Of a stretch of 64,000 nt of DNA, positions 1 through 8,693 are shown piece after piece (position 1 is the stretch's first letter; each line of letters starts with the position of its first letter). Made by a program: the position numbers and the translations under genes. This stretch comes from Micromonospora wenchangensis (GTDB lineage: Bacteria > Actinomycetota > Actinomycetes > Mycobacteriales > Micromonosporaceae): assembly GCF_002210435.1 (NCBI RefSeq), contig NZ_MZMV01000021.1, positions 1 through 64,000 on the forward strand, read 5' to 3'. A model generated the notes under the pieces. It saw nothing but the letters and a program-made list of their open reading frames with translations. It made no database searches and was not told the origin of the DNA.

Positions 1-994
1 CCCGCCGGCCGGCGTACCGCACCCCGCCCCGGCCCACCCGACGGGCCACCGCGAGCCACCCGCAGAGCCCGCGTTCGAGCAGCCACAGCGGCGCGGCCAG
101 GGCGGTGCCCGGGGGGAACACCGCCGTTCCGCCGGCCCGCCGCCGGCCGACCTCCGCCAGCGCCACCGCACCGGCCGCCCCGGCGGCCAACAGGCCCGGC
201 CGGCGGGCCACCGACGCGGCCACCACCCCCGGCAGCACCGCCAGCGCCACCAGCAACCGCGCCGGTCGGGCCAGGTCGTCGTACGCCTGGCGGACCCGCT
301 GGCCCCGGAAGTGCGCCACGGTCGGCGGCAGCCGGCGGACGTAGAGCCAGGCGGGGCTCGCCTCGGTGCCGCCGTAGGCGCGCACCGTGCGGACCAACTC
401 CAGGTTCTCGAAGAGCACGTCCGGGTCGTAGCCGCCCATCGCCCGGAAGGTGCTGCGCCGCACCGCCAGGGTGCCCGGCCAGTCGACGCCGAACGCCCGG
501 TTGAGCAGGGTCCGGCCGGTGTCCCACCAGGCGTGCCAGGGCAGCGGGTGGAAGTAGTTCTGCGGGCGGACCAGGTCGACGGTGTCCAGCAGCCGGTGCA
601 CCACCCGCAGCTCCGCCTCGGCGTACCGGACGTCGTCGTCGGCGATCACCACGTGTTCGTGCCGGGCCGCCGCCACCCCGGTCAGCACCCCGCGCACCTT
701 GCCGTTGAGTCCGTGCACCGCCGGATCGGGGGGCAGGTGCCGCAGCAGGCCCTGCCACTGGGCGGCGTGCCTGGCGAACACCGGCGGCGGCGAGCCGTCG
801 ACCACTGTCACGTCGACCAGCCGGCACAGCGTGCGCAGGTAGCCGGTCAGTTCGTCCAGGCCGTCGGCGTCGGTCCGGTGCAGCGGCAGGACGTACTCGA
901 CGGGGAGCCGGAGCGGGTGCGGCGGCCCGCCCGCCACGGCGGCCGGGCGGGACCCGACCGGGGCCGGACGCGCGGACCCGGCGGGGGCGCTCAC
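1..994 (-). CDS. family 2 glycosyltransferase, 3' end cut by window edge
   Basis: About 331 residues are visible, running off the left edge with no stop codon. It starts with GTG at 994, overlapping the TGA of the upstream P450 gene (GTGA), so the two are very likely translationally coupled. Near residue 110-120 there is VVIADDDVRY, an acidic triplet like the DxD metal/nucleotide-sugar site of GT-A enzymes. After it come the acceptor-domain-like stretches RPQNYFHPLPWHAWW and MGGYDPDVLFEN. Hydrophobic segments after about residue 260 suggest a membrane anchor. The substrate cannot be read from the sequence. The coupling to a fatty-acid-type P450 suggests a lipid or hydroxy-acid acceptor, but that is inference only. 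Confidence 0.8.
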   Translation of the reverse strand, partial: MSAPAGSARPAPVGSRPAAVAGGPPHPLRLPVEYVLPLHRTDADGLDELTGYLRTLCRLVDVTVVDGSPPPVFARHAAQWQGLLRHLPPDPAVHGLNGKVRGVLTGVAAARHEHVVIADDDVRYAEAELRVVHRLLDTVDLVRPQNYFHPLPWHAWWDTGRTLLNRAFGVDWPGTLAVRRSTFRAMGGYDPDVLFENLELVRTVRAYGGTEASPAWLYVRRLPPTVAHFRGQRVRQAYDDLARPARLLVALAVLPGVVAASVARRPGLLAAGAAGAVALAEVGRRRAGGTAVFPPGTALAAPLWLLERGLCGWLAVARRVGRGGVRYAGRR

Positions 995-2265
995 CCGAGC
1001 CCCCCGCGACGCCGGGCGGCTGGCCTGCTGCGGACGTCGGTGAGCACCAGTCCGCTGGGCGGCAGGGTGGGCACCTGGGACAGGTCCAGGGTCAGGTCCT
1101 GCGGCGGCAGCCGGTAGTCCATCGCCCCGGTCAGCAGGCCGACCGCCTGTTTCATCAGCTCGATGGTGATCCACTCCCCGGCGCAGCGGTGGCCGCCCAG
1201 GTGGCCGCCCCCGCCCTGCGGCACGAAACCGTACGGGTCGTCCCGCCAGCCGGCGAACCGCTCCGGGCGGAACCGCTCCGGCTCGGACCAGAGCCGGGGA
1301 TGGTGGTTGGTGCCGTACAGGTCGAGCAGCACCCGGCGGCCGGCCGGGAAGTGGTGCCCCTGCCACTCGAAGGGGTGCCGCACCCGGGCGAAGGCGACCG
1401 GGAAGAACGGGTAGAAGCGGCGGACCTCCTGGACGAACCACTCGGTCGGCTCGTCGCCGGTGCGCACCCGCTCGCGCCAGTCCGGATGGTCGTGCAGGGC
1501 CAGGGCGGCGAACAGCACGTACCGGTCGACGGCCACGGTGGGACGCAGCACGTTGATCAGTTCCACGGCGGCGACCCGGCGGGGGAGCAGCCGCCCCTCG
1601 GCGTCGCGGTGCTCGGCGATCACCGCGAGCGCGCTGCCCTCGGGCGCGGCCACGGTGCCGACCCGTACCCGTTCCACCAGGTCGGCGATCCAGCGTTCGG
1701 CCCGCAGGCGGCCGAGCAACCCCCGCCAGTGCCGCGGGCCGAGCGCGGCCGGTCCGTCGATCATCGCCTGCATCTGGGCGTTGCGCCGGCCGACCTCGCT
1801 CTCCGGCAGCGGTACGCCCGCCCAGGCGCAGACAGCCCGCAGCAGCATCGGACCGACCTCGTCGCGGAGCACCACCGGGCCGGCGTCGCCCCAGGCCGCC
1901 AGCCGGATCCGCCACTGGTCGGCGAAGAGCCGGCCGATCCGCTCGACCGCCGAGGGCGTCATGACCGACATGAACATGGCCTTGCGGTCGGCGTGGGCCG
2001 CACCGTCCAACCCCTGCACCCCACCCTGCCCGGTCAGCGTCCGCTGCCCCCGCTTGGGCGCCGCACCGGCGCGCCGGAACCGCTCCGGGTCGTAGAACAG
2101 TTCCGTCGCGGCCCGCCCGCGCAGGAAGATCGTCGGCTCCAGCAGCAGCCGGGCGGTGAAGATGTCCGTGTCGTAGCGCTCACACCGGTTGCTGATGAAC
2201 CGGTAGCCCTCGCGGAAGAACGCCAGCGTGCTCTCCGGGCTGCGGTCGGCCGGGGTGGTGGCCAT
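991..2265 (-). CDS. CYP152-family cytochrome P450 (fatty acid peroxygenase type)
   Basis: The protein has 424 residues. The start is the ATG at 2265, behind an AGGAGAG ribosome site. The heme-ligand region is HRCAGEW with Cys361, and ExxR is E280-R283. The I-helix region reads VLRPTVAV with R241-P242 in place of the usual acid-alcohol pair. That Arg-Pro is the hallmark of CYP152 enzymes (P450-BSbeta, SPalpha, OleT), where the substrate carboxylate and the Arg replace it and H2O2 is the oxidant. The B'-region GVQGLDG has Gln84 at the position that is Gln in the hydroxylase BSbeta and His in the decarboxylase OleT. This favours fatty acid alpha/beta-hydroxylation over terminal-alkene formation, although the residue is not an absolute predictor. 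No ferredoxin or reductase gene lies nearby, consistent with peroxygenase chemistry. Confidence 0.9.
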   Translation of the reverse strand: MATTPADRSPESTLAFFREGYRFISNRCERYDTDIFTARLLLEPTIFLRGRAATELFYDPERFRRAGAAPKRGQRTLTGQGGVQGLDGAAHADRKAMFMSVMTPSAVERIGRLFADQWRIRLAAWGDAGPVVLRDEVGPMLLRAVCAWAGVPLPESEVGRRNAQMQAMIDGPAALGPRHWRGLLGRLRAERWIADLVERVRVGTVAAPEGSALAVIAEHRDAEGRLLPRRVAAVELINVLRPTVAVDRYVLFAALALHDHPDWRERVRTGDEPTEWFVQEVRRFYPFFPVAFARVRHPFEWQGHHFPAGRRVLLDLYGTNHHPRLWSEPERFRPERFAGWRDDPYGFVPQGGGGHLGGHRCAGEWITIELMKQAVGLLTGAMDYRLPPQDLTLDLSQVPTLPPSGLVLTDVRSRPAARRRGGLG

Positions 2266-2466
2266 CGGGCTCTCCTGACGCGGTGACGGTGGGCGGACCC
2301 GGCTGGTCGGCCTTGGGTGGTCTACCCGGGTTTGGGGGCCTGAATCCCGCCGCGCCGCCAGCCGGTGACCGGGTGCCCGCTGGCCCCTCCCGGGCCGCCG
2401 CGAACCTGGTTGGCTCGACACCGGGCCACACGGGCGGCCGTGGGGCGTCGACGACGGGAGGACCGG

Positions 2467-2859
2467 ATGCGGGAGAACACGCCGCCGTACTGGCGGCAGC
2501 GACAGGTGGTCGACGTGCTCGGCCGGGCCGGTGGGGACCACCCGCCGGGGCGGCCGCTGCTCGCCCGGCCGCGCCGGCCGTCCCGGCGCTTCACCGTGCA
2601 CCTCGGGTTCACCGCCGACGGGCCGGAGCACGCCCGGGAGTTGGCGGTGGCGTATGCGGAGGCGCTGAGCCTGCTGCGCCCGGAACTGGTGCTGGCCTCG
2701 GTCGCGCTGTCCCCGGCCGACGCCTGGCGGGACGCGGAGCGGCTGTTCTGTTCCGCCGTCGGCCCGGACGGCGACCGCTGCGTCGACGTCGCCGGCCACC
2801 CCGGGTTCCACCACGCCCCGGGGCCGGGCGGGCTGGGTTGGGGCGAGGGGGACGGGTGA
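2467..2859 (+). CDS. hypothetical protein, 130 aa
   Basis: I do not recognise the family. The ATG at 2467 follows GGGAGG at good spacing. The protein opens with a basic stretch, then a short alpha/beta-looking core (FTVHLGFTADGPEHARELAVAY, about residues 43-64) containing an Ala/Leu-rich helix, and ends in a Gly-rich tail. There is no signal peptide or membrane segment. It is divergent from the P450 gene across about 200 bp, and it stands alone on the plus strand before the DUF397 gene. Base composition and third-position GC look like those of neighbouring genes. It could be a small conserved actinomycete protein. Confidence 0.6.
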   Translation: MRENTPPYWRQRQVVDVLGRAGGDHPPGRPLLARPRRPSRRFTVHLGFTADGPEHARELAVAYAEALSLLRPELVLASVALSPADAWRDAERLFCSAVGPDGDRCVDVAGHPGFHHAPGPGGLGWGEGDG

Positions 2860-2991
2860 GCCGTCGTCCGGGCACCGTCGCGCCGGCCCTGGTCGGGGCG
2901 GGTCGGCGCGGGGCTGCGGTCGCCCGACGGGCCGGTGCCCCCGGGCGCGGGGCGGGTCGCCGCGTACCGCCCGGGGGCCGCCGCCAGGCGG

Positions 2992-3210
2992 TCAGTCCAG
3001 GTCGAATTCGCCGTCCTGGGCACCGGCGACGAACGCGTCCCACTCGGCCTGGGTGAACACCAGCACCGGGCCGTCCGGCTCGGCCGAGTTGCGCATCCCG
3101 ATCAGGTCGTCCACGAAGGCCACCTCGACCGCGCTGTCGGAGGTGTCGCCCTCGGCTCGCTGCCAGACCGCCCGGGACAGGTCGAAGTCGCCCTTGGGGT
3201 GCTGACCCAT
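2992..3210 (-). CDS. DUF397 domain protein
   Basis: A 72-residue DUF397 protein. The family pattern is visible: an early W in SRAVWQRAEG, AVEVAFVDDLIGMRNS, then GPVLVFTQAEWDAFVAGAQDGEFD. The ATG at 3210 follows GGAGG. In actinomycetes DUF397 genes usually sit beside an XRE-type helix-turn-helix regulator, with which they are thought to act in development. None is present on either side here, so this copy is an orphan. It is divergent from pepN with about 66 bp between starts. Confidence 0.88.
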   Translation of the reverse strand: MGQHPKGDFDLSRAVWQRAEGDTSDSAVEVAFVDDLIGMRNSAEPDGPVLVFTQAEWDAFVAGAQDGEFDLD

Positions 3211-3276
3211 TGTTGATCCTCCATTGCCGCGCGTATCGGGGAGCCCGGCCGGCTCCCCGTCGGGCAGGATAAGCGG

Positions 3277-5793
3277 ATGCCGAGCCTGACCCGTGTAGAG
3301 GCGACCGCGCGTCGCGCACTGATCGATGTCGAGTCCTATCAGGTGGACCTCGATCTCACCGTTGGCGACGAGCGGTTCCGCTCGACGACCACCATCCGGT
3401 TCCGCGCCGCCACCCCCGACGCCGAGACGTTCGTCGAGGTCAAGCCCGCGGTGCTGGAGGCGGTGCGGCTCAACGACCGGGAGCTGGACCCGGCGGCCCT
3501 CGCCGACGGCCGGTTCCCGCTCACCGGGCTGGCGGCGGAGAACACCCTCACGGTCACCGCCGAGATGGCCTACACCAACACCGGCGAGGGCATGCACCGC
3601 TTCGTCGACCCGGCCGACGGCGCGACGTACCTCTACGCGATGTCCTTCCTGGACGAGGCGCCGCGCATCTTCGCCGCCTTCGACCAGCCCGACCTCAAGG
3701 CCCCGGTGACCCTCACGGTGACCGCGCCGCCGCAGTGGACGGTCGCCGGCAACGGCCCGCTCGCCGCCAACCCGGCCCCGGGCCGCTGGGAGTTCGCCCC
3801 CACCGCACCCCTGGCCAGCTACTTCGTCACGCTGATCGCCGGCCCCTGGCACGTCCGGCGGGACAGCCACGGCGACATCCCGCTGGGCGTCTACTGCCGG
3901 CAGTCGTTGGCCGCGCACCTCGACGCCGACCTCGACGAGATCCTCACCGTCACCAGGCAGTGCCTGGACCGGTTCCACCAGCTCTTCGCCGAGCCGTACC
4001 CGTTCGTCAAGTACGACCAGGCGTTCGTGCCGGAGTTCAACGCGGGCGCGATGGAGAACCCGGGCCTGGTCACCATCCGCGACGACGACGTGTTCCGGTC
4101 GGCGGTCACCGACAGCGAGCGGGAGCAGCGGGCCACCACCATCGCCCACGAGATGGCCCACATGTGGTTCGGTGACCTGGTCACCATGAGCTGGTGGGAC
4201 GACCTGTGGCTGAACGAGTCCTTCGCCGAGTACCTGGGCACCCGGGTCACCGCCGAGGCGACCCGGTTCGACCGGGCCTGGACGACCTTCGCGATCCGCC
4301 GCAAGGCGTGGGGGTACGCCGCCGACCAGCGCCCGTCCACCCATCCGGTCGCCCCGCAGGAGGTCGCCGACGCCGCCCAGGCCCTGCTCAACTTCGACGG
4401 CATCTCGTACGCCAAGGGCGCCAGCGTGCTCCGCCAGCTCGTCGCCTGGCTCGGCGACGACGCCTTCCTGGCCGGGCTCAACCAGCACTTCGCCGCCCAC
4501 CGGTTCGGCAACGCCACCCTGGCCGACCTGCTGGCCAGCCTCAGCGCCGCCAGCGGGCGGGACCTCACCGACTGGGCCGACCGCTGGCTGCGTCATTCAC
4601 AGGTCAACACGCTGCGGACGGAGATCTCGGTGGACGCCGACGGCCGGTGGTCCTCGGTGGCGGTGGTGCAGACCGCGCCGCCTGAGCACCCGGTGCTGCG
4701 CCCGCATCGGATCGCCGTCGGCCGGTACGCCCCCGACGGCGCGGTGGAACGGGTCGAGGTCGATCTCGATCCGGCCGCCGACGGCGGGCGCACCGCGCTT
4801 CCCGCGCTGACCGGCCGGGCCGCCGGGCTGCTCCTGCCCAACGACGGTGACCTCACCTTCGCCAAGATCCGGCTCGATCCGGCGTCGGTGGACGCGGTCG
4901 GCACGGTGCTGCCCACGCTCACCGACCCGCTGGCCCGCGCCCTGCTCTGGGAGGAGGCGCTGGACGCCGCCACCGACGGCGAGCGGCCGGTGTCGGCGGT
5001 GGTGTCGCTGCTGACGGTGGCCCTGCCCACCGAGACCGAGGTGGCCGTCGCCGAGAGCGTGCTCGCCCGCAGCCGCAACCTGGTCGACCGCTACCTCGAC
5101 CCGCTCGCCCGGGACGCCGCACTGTTGCGGACGGCCGACGCCTGCGCCGCGCTGCTCGCCACCGCCCCGGCCGGCGGGTCGCTGCAACTGGCCGCCGCGC
5201 GGGGGCTGCTCTCCGCCACCGCCGACGCCGACCTGCTCGCCGGGTGGCTCGCCGGCCGGGGCGTGCCCGACGGGCTGGCCGTCGACGCCGAGCTGCGCTG
5301 GGCGCTGCTGCGTCGGCTGGTGGTGCTGGGCGCGGCCGGCGAGACCGAGATCGCGGCCGAGGCGGCGACGGACCGCAGCGCCACCGGCGCGGAACGGGCG
5401 GCCCGGTGCCGGGCGGCCCTGCCGGAGGTGGCCGCGAAGGAGGCCGCCTGGGAGATCGTCACCCGGGACACCACCCGCTCGAACCGGCTCGTCGAGGCGG
5501 CGGCCGAGGGGTTCTGGCAGCCGGAACAGGCCGAACTGACCGGCACGTACGTCGACCGGTACTTCACCGAGATGCCGGCGGCGGCGCGGCGGCGTACCCC
5601 GTGGGTGGCCGAACGGGTCGCCCGGCTGGCCTTCCCCCGCTACGCCGTGGCGCAGCCCACGCTGGATTCGGCCGCGACCCTGCTCACCCGGGACGACCTC
5701 ACCCCGGGGTTGCGCCGCAGCGTCGTCGACGCCGCCGACGACCTGCGCCGGGCCCTGGTCGCCCGCACGGCGGTCGCCGCGGCCGCCGCCTGA
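3277..5793 (+). CDS. pepN: aminopeptidase N (M1 metallopeptidase)
   Basis: An 838-residue M1 zinc aminopeptidase, typical length for the actinobacterial family. The exopeptidase motif GAMEN is at residues 257-261. The zinc site HExxH-x18-E is complete (H291, E292, H295, E314 in NESFAEY). An N-terminal beta domain precedes the catalytic domain, and a long helical ERAP1-like C-terminal domain follows. There is no signal peptide, so it is cytoplasmic and removes N-terminal residues from peptides. The ATG at 3277 has no clear ribosome site. A CAGGAT hexamer lies 6 bases upstream, which would allow leaderless expression. It stands alone, divergent from the DUF397 gene. Confidence 0.96.
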   Translation: MPSLTRVEATARRALIDVESYQVDLDLTVGDERFRSTTTIRFRAATPDAETFVEVKPAVLEAVRLNDRELDPAALADGRFPLTGLAAENTLTVTAEMAYTNTGEGMHRFVDPADGATYLYAMSFLDEAPRIFAAFDQPDLKAPVTLTVTAPPQWTVAGNGPLAANPAPGRWEFAPTAPLASYFVTLIAGPWHVRRDSHGDIPLGVYCRQSLAAHLDADLDEILTVTRQCLDRFHQLFAEPYPFVKYDQAFVPEFNAGAMENPGLVTIRDDDVFRSAVTDSEREQRATTIAHEMAHMWFGDLVTMSWWDDLWLNESFAEYLGTRVTAEATRFDRAWTTFAIRRKAWGYAADQRPSTHPVAPQEVADAAQALLNFDGISYAKGASVLRQLVAWLGDDAFLAGLNQHFAAHRFGNATLADLLASLSAASGRDLTDWADRWLRHSQVNTLRTEISVDADGRWSSVAVVQTAPPEHPVLRPHRIAVGRYAPDGAVERVEVDLDPAADGGRTALPALTGRAAGLLLPNDGDLTFAKIRLDPASVDAVGTVLPTLTDPLARALLWEEALDAATDGERPVSAVVSLLTVALPTETEVAVAESVLARSRNLVDRYLDPLARDAALLRTADACAALLATAPAGGSLQLAAARGLLSATADADLLAGWLAGRGVPDGLAVDAELRWALLRRLVVLGAAGETEIAAEAATDRSATGAERAARCRAALPEVAAKEAAWEIVTRDTTRSNRLVEAAAEGFWQPEQAELTGTYVDRYFTEMPAAARRRTPWVAERVARLAFPRYAVAQPTLDSAATLLTRDDLTPGLRRSVVDAADDLRRALVARTAVAAAAA

Positions 5794-5838
5794 CGGTCGG
5801 TCCGCGCCGGGCCCCGGCGGGCCCGGCGCGGGGCGGCC

Positions 5839-5844
5839 TACGAT
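5839..5844 (+). promoter_or_regulatory. -10 box of nadD, leaderless arrangement
   Basis: TACGAT, 6 bases before the GTG at 5851; no ribosome site between. Confidence 0.7.
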
Positions 5845-5850
5845 CATGGG

Positions 5851-6447
5851 GTGGAGGACGACATCCGACGGATCGGCATCATGGGCGGCACCTTCGACCC
5901 GATCCATCACGGTCACCTGGTGGCGGCCAGCGAGGTGGCGGACCGGTTCGGCCTGGACGAGGTGGTCTTCGTGCCGACGGGGCAGCCGTGGCAGAAGGCG
6001 GACACCCCGGTCAGCCCCGCCGAGGACCGCTACCTGATGACGGTGATCGCCACCGCCTCCAACCCCCGGTTCCAGGTCAGCCGGGTCGACATCGACCGCG
6101 GCGGCCCCACCTACACCGTCGACACCCTGCGGGACCTGCACCACGAGTACGGCCCGAAGGCGCAACTGCACTTCATCACCGGCGCCGACGCGCTGGAGCG
6201 GATCCTGTCCTGGAAGGATCTGGACGAGATCTTCGCGCTGGCCCACTTCATCGGGGTGACCCGGCCCGGGTTCGAGCTGACCGACAAGCACCTGCCCGCC
6301 GACACCGTCAGCCTGGTGCAGGTGCCCGCGATGGCGATCTCCTCGACCAACTGCCGGGAACGGGTCGGCCGTGGGGAACCGGTCTGGTACCTGGTGCCCG
6401 ACGGTGTGGTGCAGTACATCGCGAAACGGCGGCTCTACCAGCGGTGA
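5851..6447 (+). CDS. nadD: nicotinate-nucleotide adenylyltransferase
   Basis: A 198-residue NadD of the nucleotidyltransferase alpha/beta phosphodiesterase superfamily. It transfers AMP from ATP to nicotinate mononucleotide in NAD synthesis. The N-terminal motif [14 protein letters not shown] contains the HxGH nucleotide site, and the C-terminal [10 protein letters not shown] corresponds to the ISSTxIR motif with Cys in place of the hydrophobic residue. The GTG at 5851 is preferred because TACGAT ends 6 bases before it, a leaderless arrangement. The next ATG, at 5881, would remove residues ahead of the core motif. rsfS and a phosphatase gene follow, the usual actinobacterial order. Confidence 0.95.
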   Translation: MEDDIRRIGIMGGTFDPIHHGHLVAASEVADRFGLDEVVFVPTGQPWQKADTPVSPAEDRYLMTVIATASNPRFQVSRVDIDRGGPTYTVDTLRDLHHEYGPKAQLHFITGADALERILSWKDLDEIFALAHFIGVTRPGFELTDKHLPADTVSLVQVPAMAISSTNCRERVGRGEPVWYLVPDGVVQYIAKRRLYQR

Positions 6448-6557
6448 TTACGACCGGTAGCTCCCACTTCGTCCCGGTAAGCGGCCAGAACTGACAAGTC
6501 GTCTCCGCGCCGGGTGTGAGACGCTTGACGGGTCGCACTGTTGATCGAAGGAGAACG

Positions 6558-6962
6558 GTGACAGTTTCCGAACGCGCTCACGAGCTGGCGATGGCCGCCG
6601 CCCAGGCCGCGGCCGACAAGAAGGCGCAGGACATCGTCATCATCGACGTGGGTGACCAGCTCGCCATCACCGACGCGTTCCTGGTGGCCTCGGCGCCCAA
6701 CGAGCGTCAGGTGATGGCCATCGTCGACGCCGTCGAGGAGCGTCTGCTGGAGCTGCCCGAGAAGGCCAAGCCGGTTCGCCGCGAGGGTGAGCGGGGTGGC
6801 CGCTGGGTGCTGCTCGACTACGTCGACATCGTGGTCCACGTCCAGCACACCGAGGAACGTGAGTTCTACGCCCTCGACCGGCTCTGGAAGGACTGCCCCC
6901 AGCTTCCGTTCGTCGACCGCGACCTGGTCGAGGCCGACGCCGCGGGTGCCGCCGCCGAATGA
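6558..6962 (+). CDS. rsfS: ribosomal silencing factor RsfS
   Basis: A 134-residue RsfS/YbeB/Iojap protein. It binds uL14 on the 50S subunit and blocks subunit joining when nutrients are scarce. Family signatures include DIVIIDVGDQLAITDAFLVAS, WVLLDYVDIVVHV and REFYALDRLW. The GTG at 6558 follows GAAGGAGA. The stop overlaps the next start (ATGA), so the downstream phosphatase is translationally coupled. It follows nadD, as in most actinobacteria. Confidence 0.95.
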   Translation: MTVSERAHELAMAAAQAAADKKAQDIVIIDVGDQLAITDAFLVASAPNERQVMAIVDAVEERLLELPEKAKPVRREGERGGRWVLLDYVDIVVHVQHTEEREFYALDRLWKDCPQLPFVDRDLVEADAAGAAAE

Positions 6963-7591
6963 CCCGCCTGATCATCTGGCGGCACGGCAACACCGACTGG
7001 AACGCCAACGGTCGGGTGCAGGGGCAGATCGACGTACCCCTCAACGACCTCGGCCGGGAGCAGGCCAGCGCCGCCGCCCCGCTGCTCGCGGCGCTGCGCC
7101 CGGCCGTCGTCGTCGCCTCCGACCTGTGCCGCGCCGCCGACACCGCCGCCACGCTCACCCGGCTCACCGGCCAGCCGGTACGCCCCGACGCCCGGCTGCG
7201 GGAACGGCACTTCGGCCAGTGGCAGGGCCTCGCCCTCACCGACGCCGCCGTCCGGTTCCCCACCGAGCACGCCCGGTGGCGGGCCGGCGACCCGGACCCG
7301 GGAGCGGGCATCGAACCCCTCGACGACCTCGGCAAGCGGGTCGGCGAGGCGTTGCTGGCCGCCGCCGAACTGGCCGACGGGGGCACCGTCGTGGTCGCCA
7401 CCCACGGCGGCGCGGCCCGACAGGGCGTCGGTCAGCTCCTCGGCTGGGACCACACCGTGCTGCGCAGCATCGGCTCGCTGGCCAACTGCCACTGGACCGA
7501 ACTGCGCCACAACGACCTGCGGGGCTGGCACCTGCGGGCGCACAACGTCGGCCCGATCGCCCCGCCGCCGCCACCGGCCGAGCCGGTCTGA
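6959..7591 (+). CDS. histidine phosphatase family protein
   Basis: A 210-residue member of the phosphoglycerate mutase-like branch. The N-terminal RHGNTDWN carries the catalytic phospho-accepting His9. The acid region reads RERHFGQWQG, and the second catalytic His lies in VVATHGGAARQ. It overlaps rsfS by ATGA. Members in this position are often annotated as phosphoglycerate mutase, but the length and the missing mutase insertions favour a broad-specificity phosphatase. The natural substrate is unknown. Confidence 0.88.
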   Translation: MTRLIIWRHGNTDWNANGRVQGQIDVPLNDLGREQASAAAPLLAALRPAVVVASDLCRAADTAATLTRLTGQPVRPDARLRERHFGQWQGLALTDAAVRFPTEHARWRAGDPDPGAGIEPLDDLGKRVGEALLAAAELADGGTVVVATHGGAARQGVGQLLGWDHTVLRSIGSLANCHWTELRHNDLRGWHLRAHNVGPIAPPPPPAEPV

Positions 7592-7650
7592 ACCGACCGG
7601 TCCGCCGAGCCCTGGGCCGGCCGGTCGGGGCGGGTGGTCGCGGCATCGGC

Positions 7651-7656
7651 TAGCGT
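7651..7656 (+). promoter_or_regulatory. -10 box of the DegV gene, leaderless arrangement
   Basis: TAGCGT, 7 bases before the ATG at 7664. Confidence 0.7.
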
Positions 7657-7663
7657 GCCGGGC

Positions 7664-8515
7664 ATGTCCGTCGCGGTCGTCACCGACTCCACCGCCTACC
7701 TTCCACCCGGGCCGGTGCGGGCGCACCGGTTGACCGTGGTGCCGCTCACCGTCGTGCTCAACGGCGCGGAAGGGCTGGAGGGCGTGGAGACCCTCCCCGC
7801 CGACGCCACCCGGGCCCTCGGCGGCCGGCGGGTCTCGGTGAGCACGTCCCGGCCGTCCCCGGCGCAGTTCGCCGCCACGTACCGGCGGCTGCTGGCCGAC
7901 GGCGCGGACGGCGTGCTGTCGGTGCACCTGTCGGCCGAACTGTCCGGCACGGTCGACGCGGCCCGGCTCGCCGCCGCCGAGGTCGGCGACCGCGTCGAGG
8001 TGGTCGACAGCCGGTCCACCGGCATGGGGCTGGGCTTCCCGGCGCTGGCCGCCGCCACCGCCGCCGAGGCGGGCGTCGACCTGCCCGGGGTACGCGCGGC
8101 GGCGCTGTCCGCCGTCGACCGGACCACCATCTTCTTCTACGTCGACACGCTGGAGTTCCTGCGTCGGGGCGGCCGGATCAACGCGGCCGAGGCGCTGCTC
8201 GGCACCGCCCTGTCGGTCAAGCCGATCATGCACATGCCGGACGGCGCGATCGTGGTGCGCGACAAGGTGCGTACCGCCAGCCGGGGGGTGGCCCGCCTGA
8301 TCGACCTGGCGGTCGAGGCCGCCGCCGACGCCGAGGTGGACCTCGCGGTGCACCACCTCGCCGCCCCGCACCGTGCCGAACACCTCGTCGAGGCGCTCAC
8401 CGCCCGCCTCGGTGACCGCCTGCACGACACGTACGTCTCCGAGGTCGGCGCGGTGGTCGCCGCCCACGCCGGGCCGGGCCTGGCCGGTGTCGTGATCCAC
8501 CGCCGGCAGGCCTGA
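7664..8515 (+). CDS. DegV family fatty-acid-binding protein
   Basis: A 283-residue DegV/FakB-like protein. It opens with [13 protein letters not shown], the classic DegV N-terminus. It also has [11 protein letters not shown], which contributes to the fatty acid carboxylate site, then [10 protein letters not shown], and [15 protein letters not shown], the second family signature. FakB proteins present fatty acids to the kinase FakA, but no DhaK-type kinase gene is nearby, so the partner is elsewhere or absent. The ATG at 7664 lies 7 bases after TAGCGT and has no ribosome site, so I read it as leaderless. Confidence 0.92.
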   Translation: MSVAVVTDSTAYLPPGPVRAHRLTVVPLTVVLNGAEGLEGVETLPADATRALGGRRVSVSTSRPSPAQFAATYRRLLADGADGVLSVHLSAELSGTVDAARLAAAEVGDRVEVVDSRSTGMGLGFPALAAATAAEAGVDLPGVRAAALSAVDRTTIFFYVDTLEFLRRGGRINAAEALLGTALSVKPIMHMPDGAIVVRDKVRTASRGVARLIDLAVEAAADAEVDLAVHHLAAPHRAEHLVEALTARLGDRLHDTYVSEVGAVVAAHAGPGLAGVVIHRRQA

Positions 8516-8521
8516 ACCGGT

Positions 8522-8579
8522 CGGCCGCTGTGCCCGCCGGCCGGTCGGAACGGGGCCGGCCGCAGTGCCCGTCGGCCGG
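8522..8579 (+). repeat. direct repeat after the DegV gene, 2 x 23 bp
   Basis: CGGCCGCTGTGCCCGC-type units at 8522-8544 and 8557-8579 differ at two positions (T/A and C/T). Each unit is also bounded by CGGCCG, so both could fold. Confidence 0.7.
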
Positions 8580-8681
8580 GCTCCGCATAGCAGATCCGGC
8601 CATGATCAGGCGGTTGTCCACAGCCGCCGTCGCCGTCCACAGCCGACCTCCGTCGGGCTGAACGGGTGCCGCCCACCGGCC

Positions 8682-8687
8682 TAACCT
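8682..8687 (+). promoter_or_regulatory. -10 box of comEA, leaderless arrangement
   Basis: TAACCT, 6 bases before the GTG at 8694. Confidence 0.7.
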
Positions 8688-8693
8688 CGCGCC

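Noticed and set aside
2992..4596. 534-codon open frame antisense to the start of pepN
   Set aside because: The plus strand encodes intact aminopeptidase motifs throughout. The long antisense frame is a by-product of very high GC, and only its last 72 codons (DUF397) are a real gene. Similar antisense frames over lepA, comEA, gnd and glyS were dropped for the same reason.
1..4700. Biosynthetic gene cluster around the P450 and glycosyltransferase
   Set aside because: To the right are only an unknown small protein, DUF397 and pepN. Any cluster would have to extend to the left beyond the window, so it cannot be claimed here.
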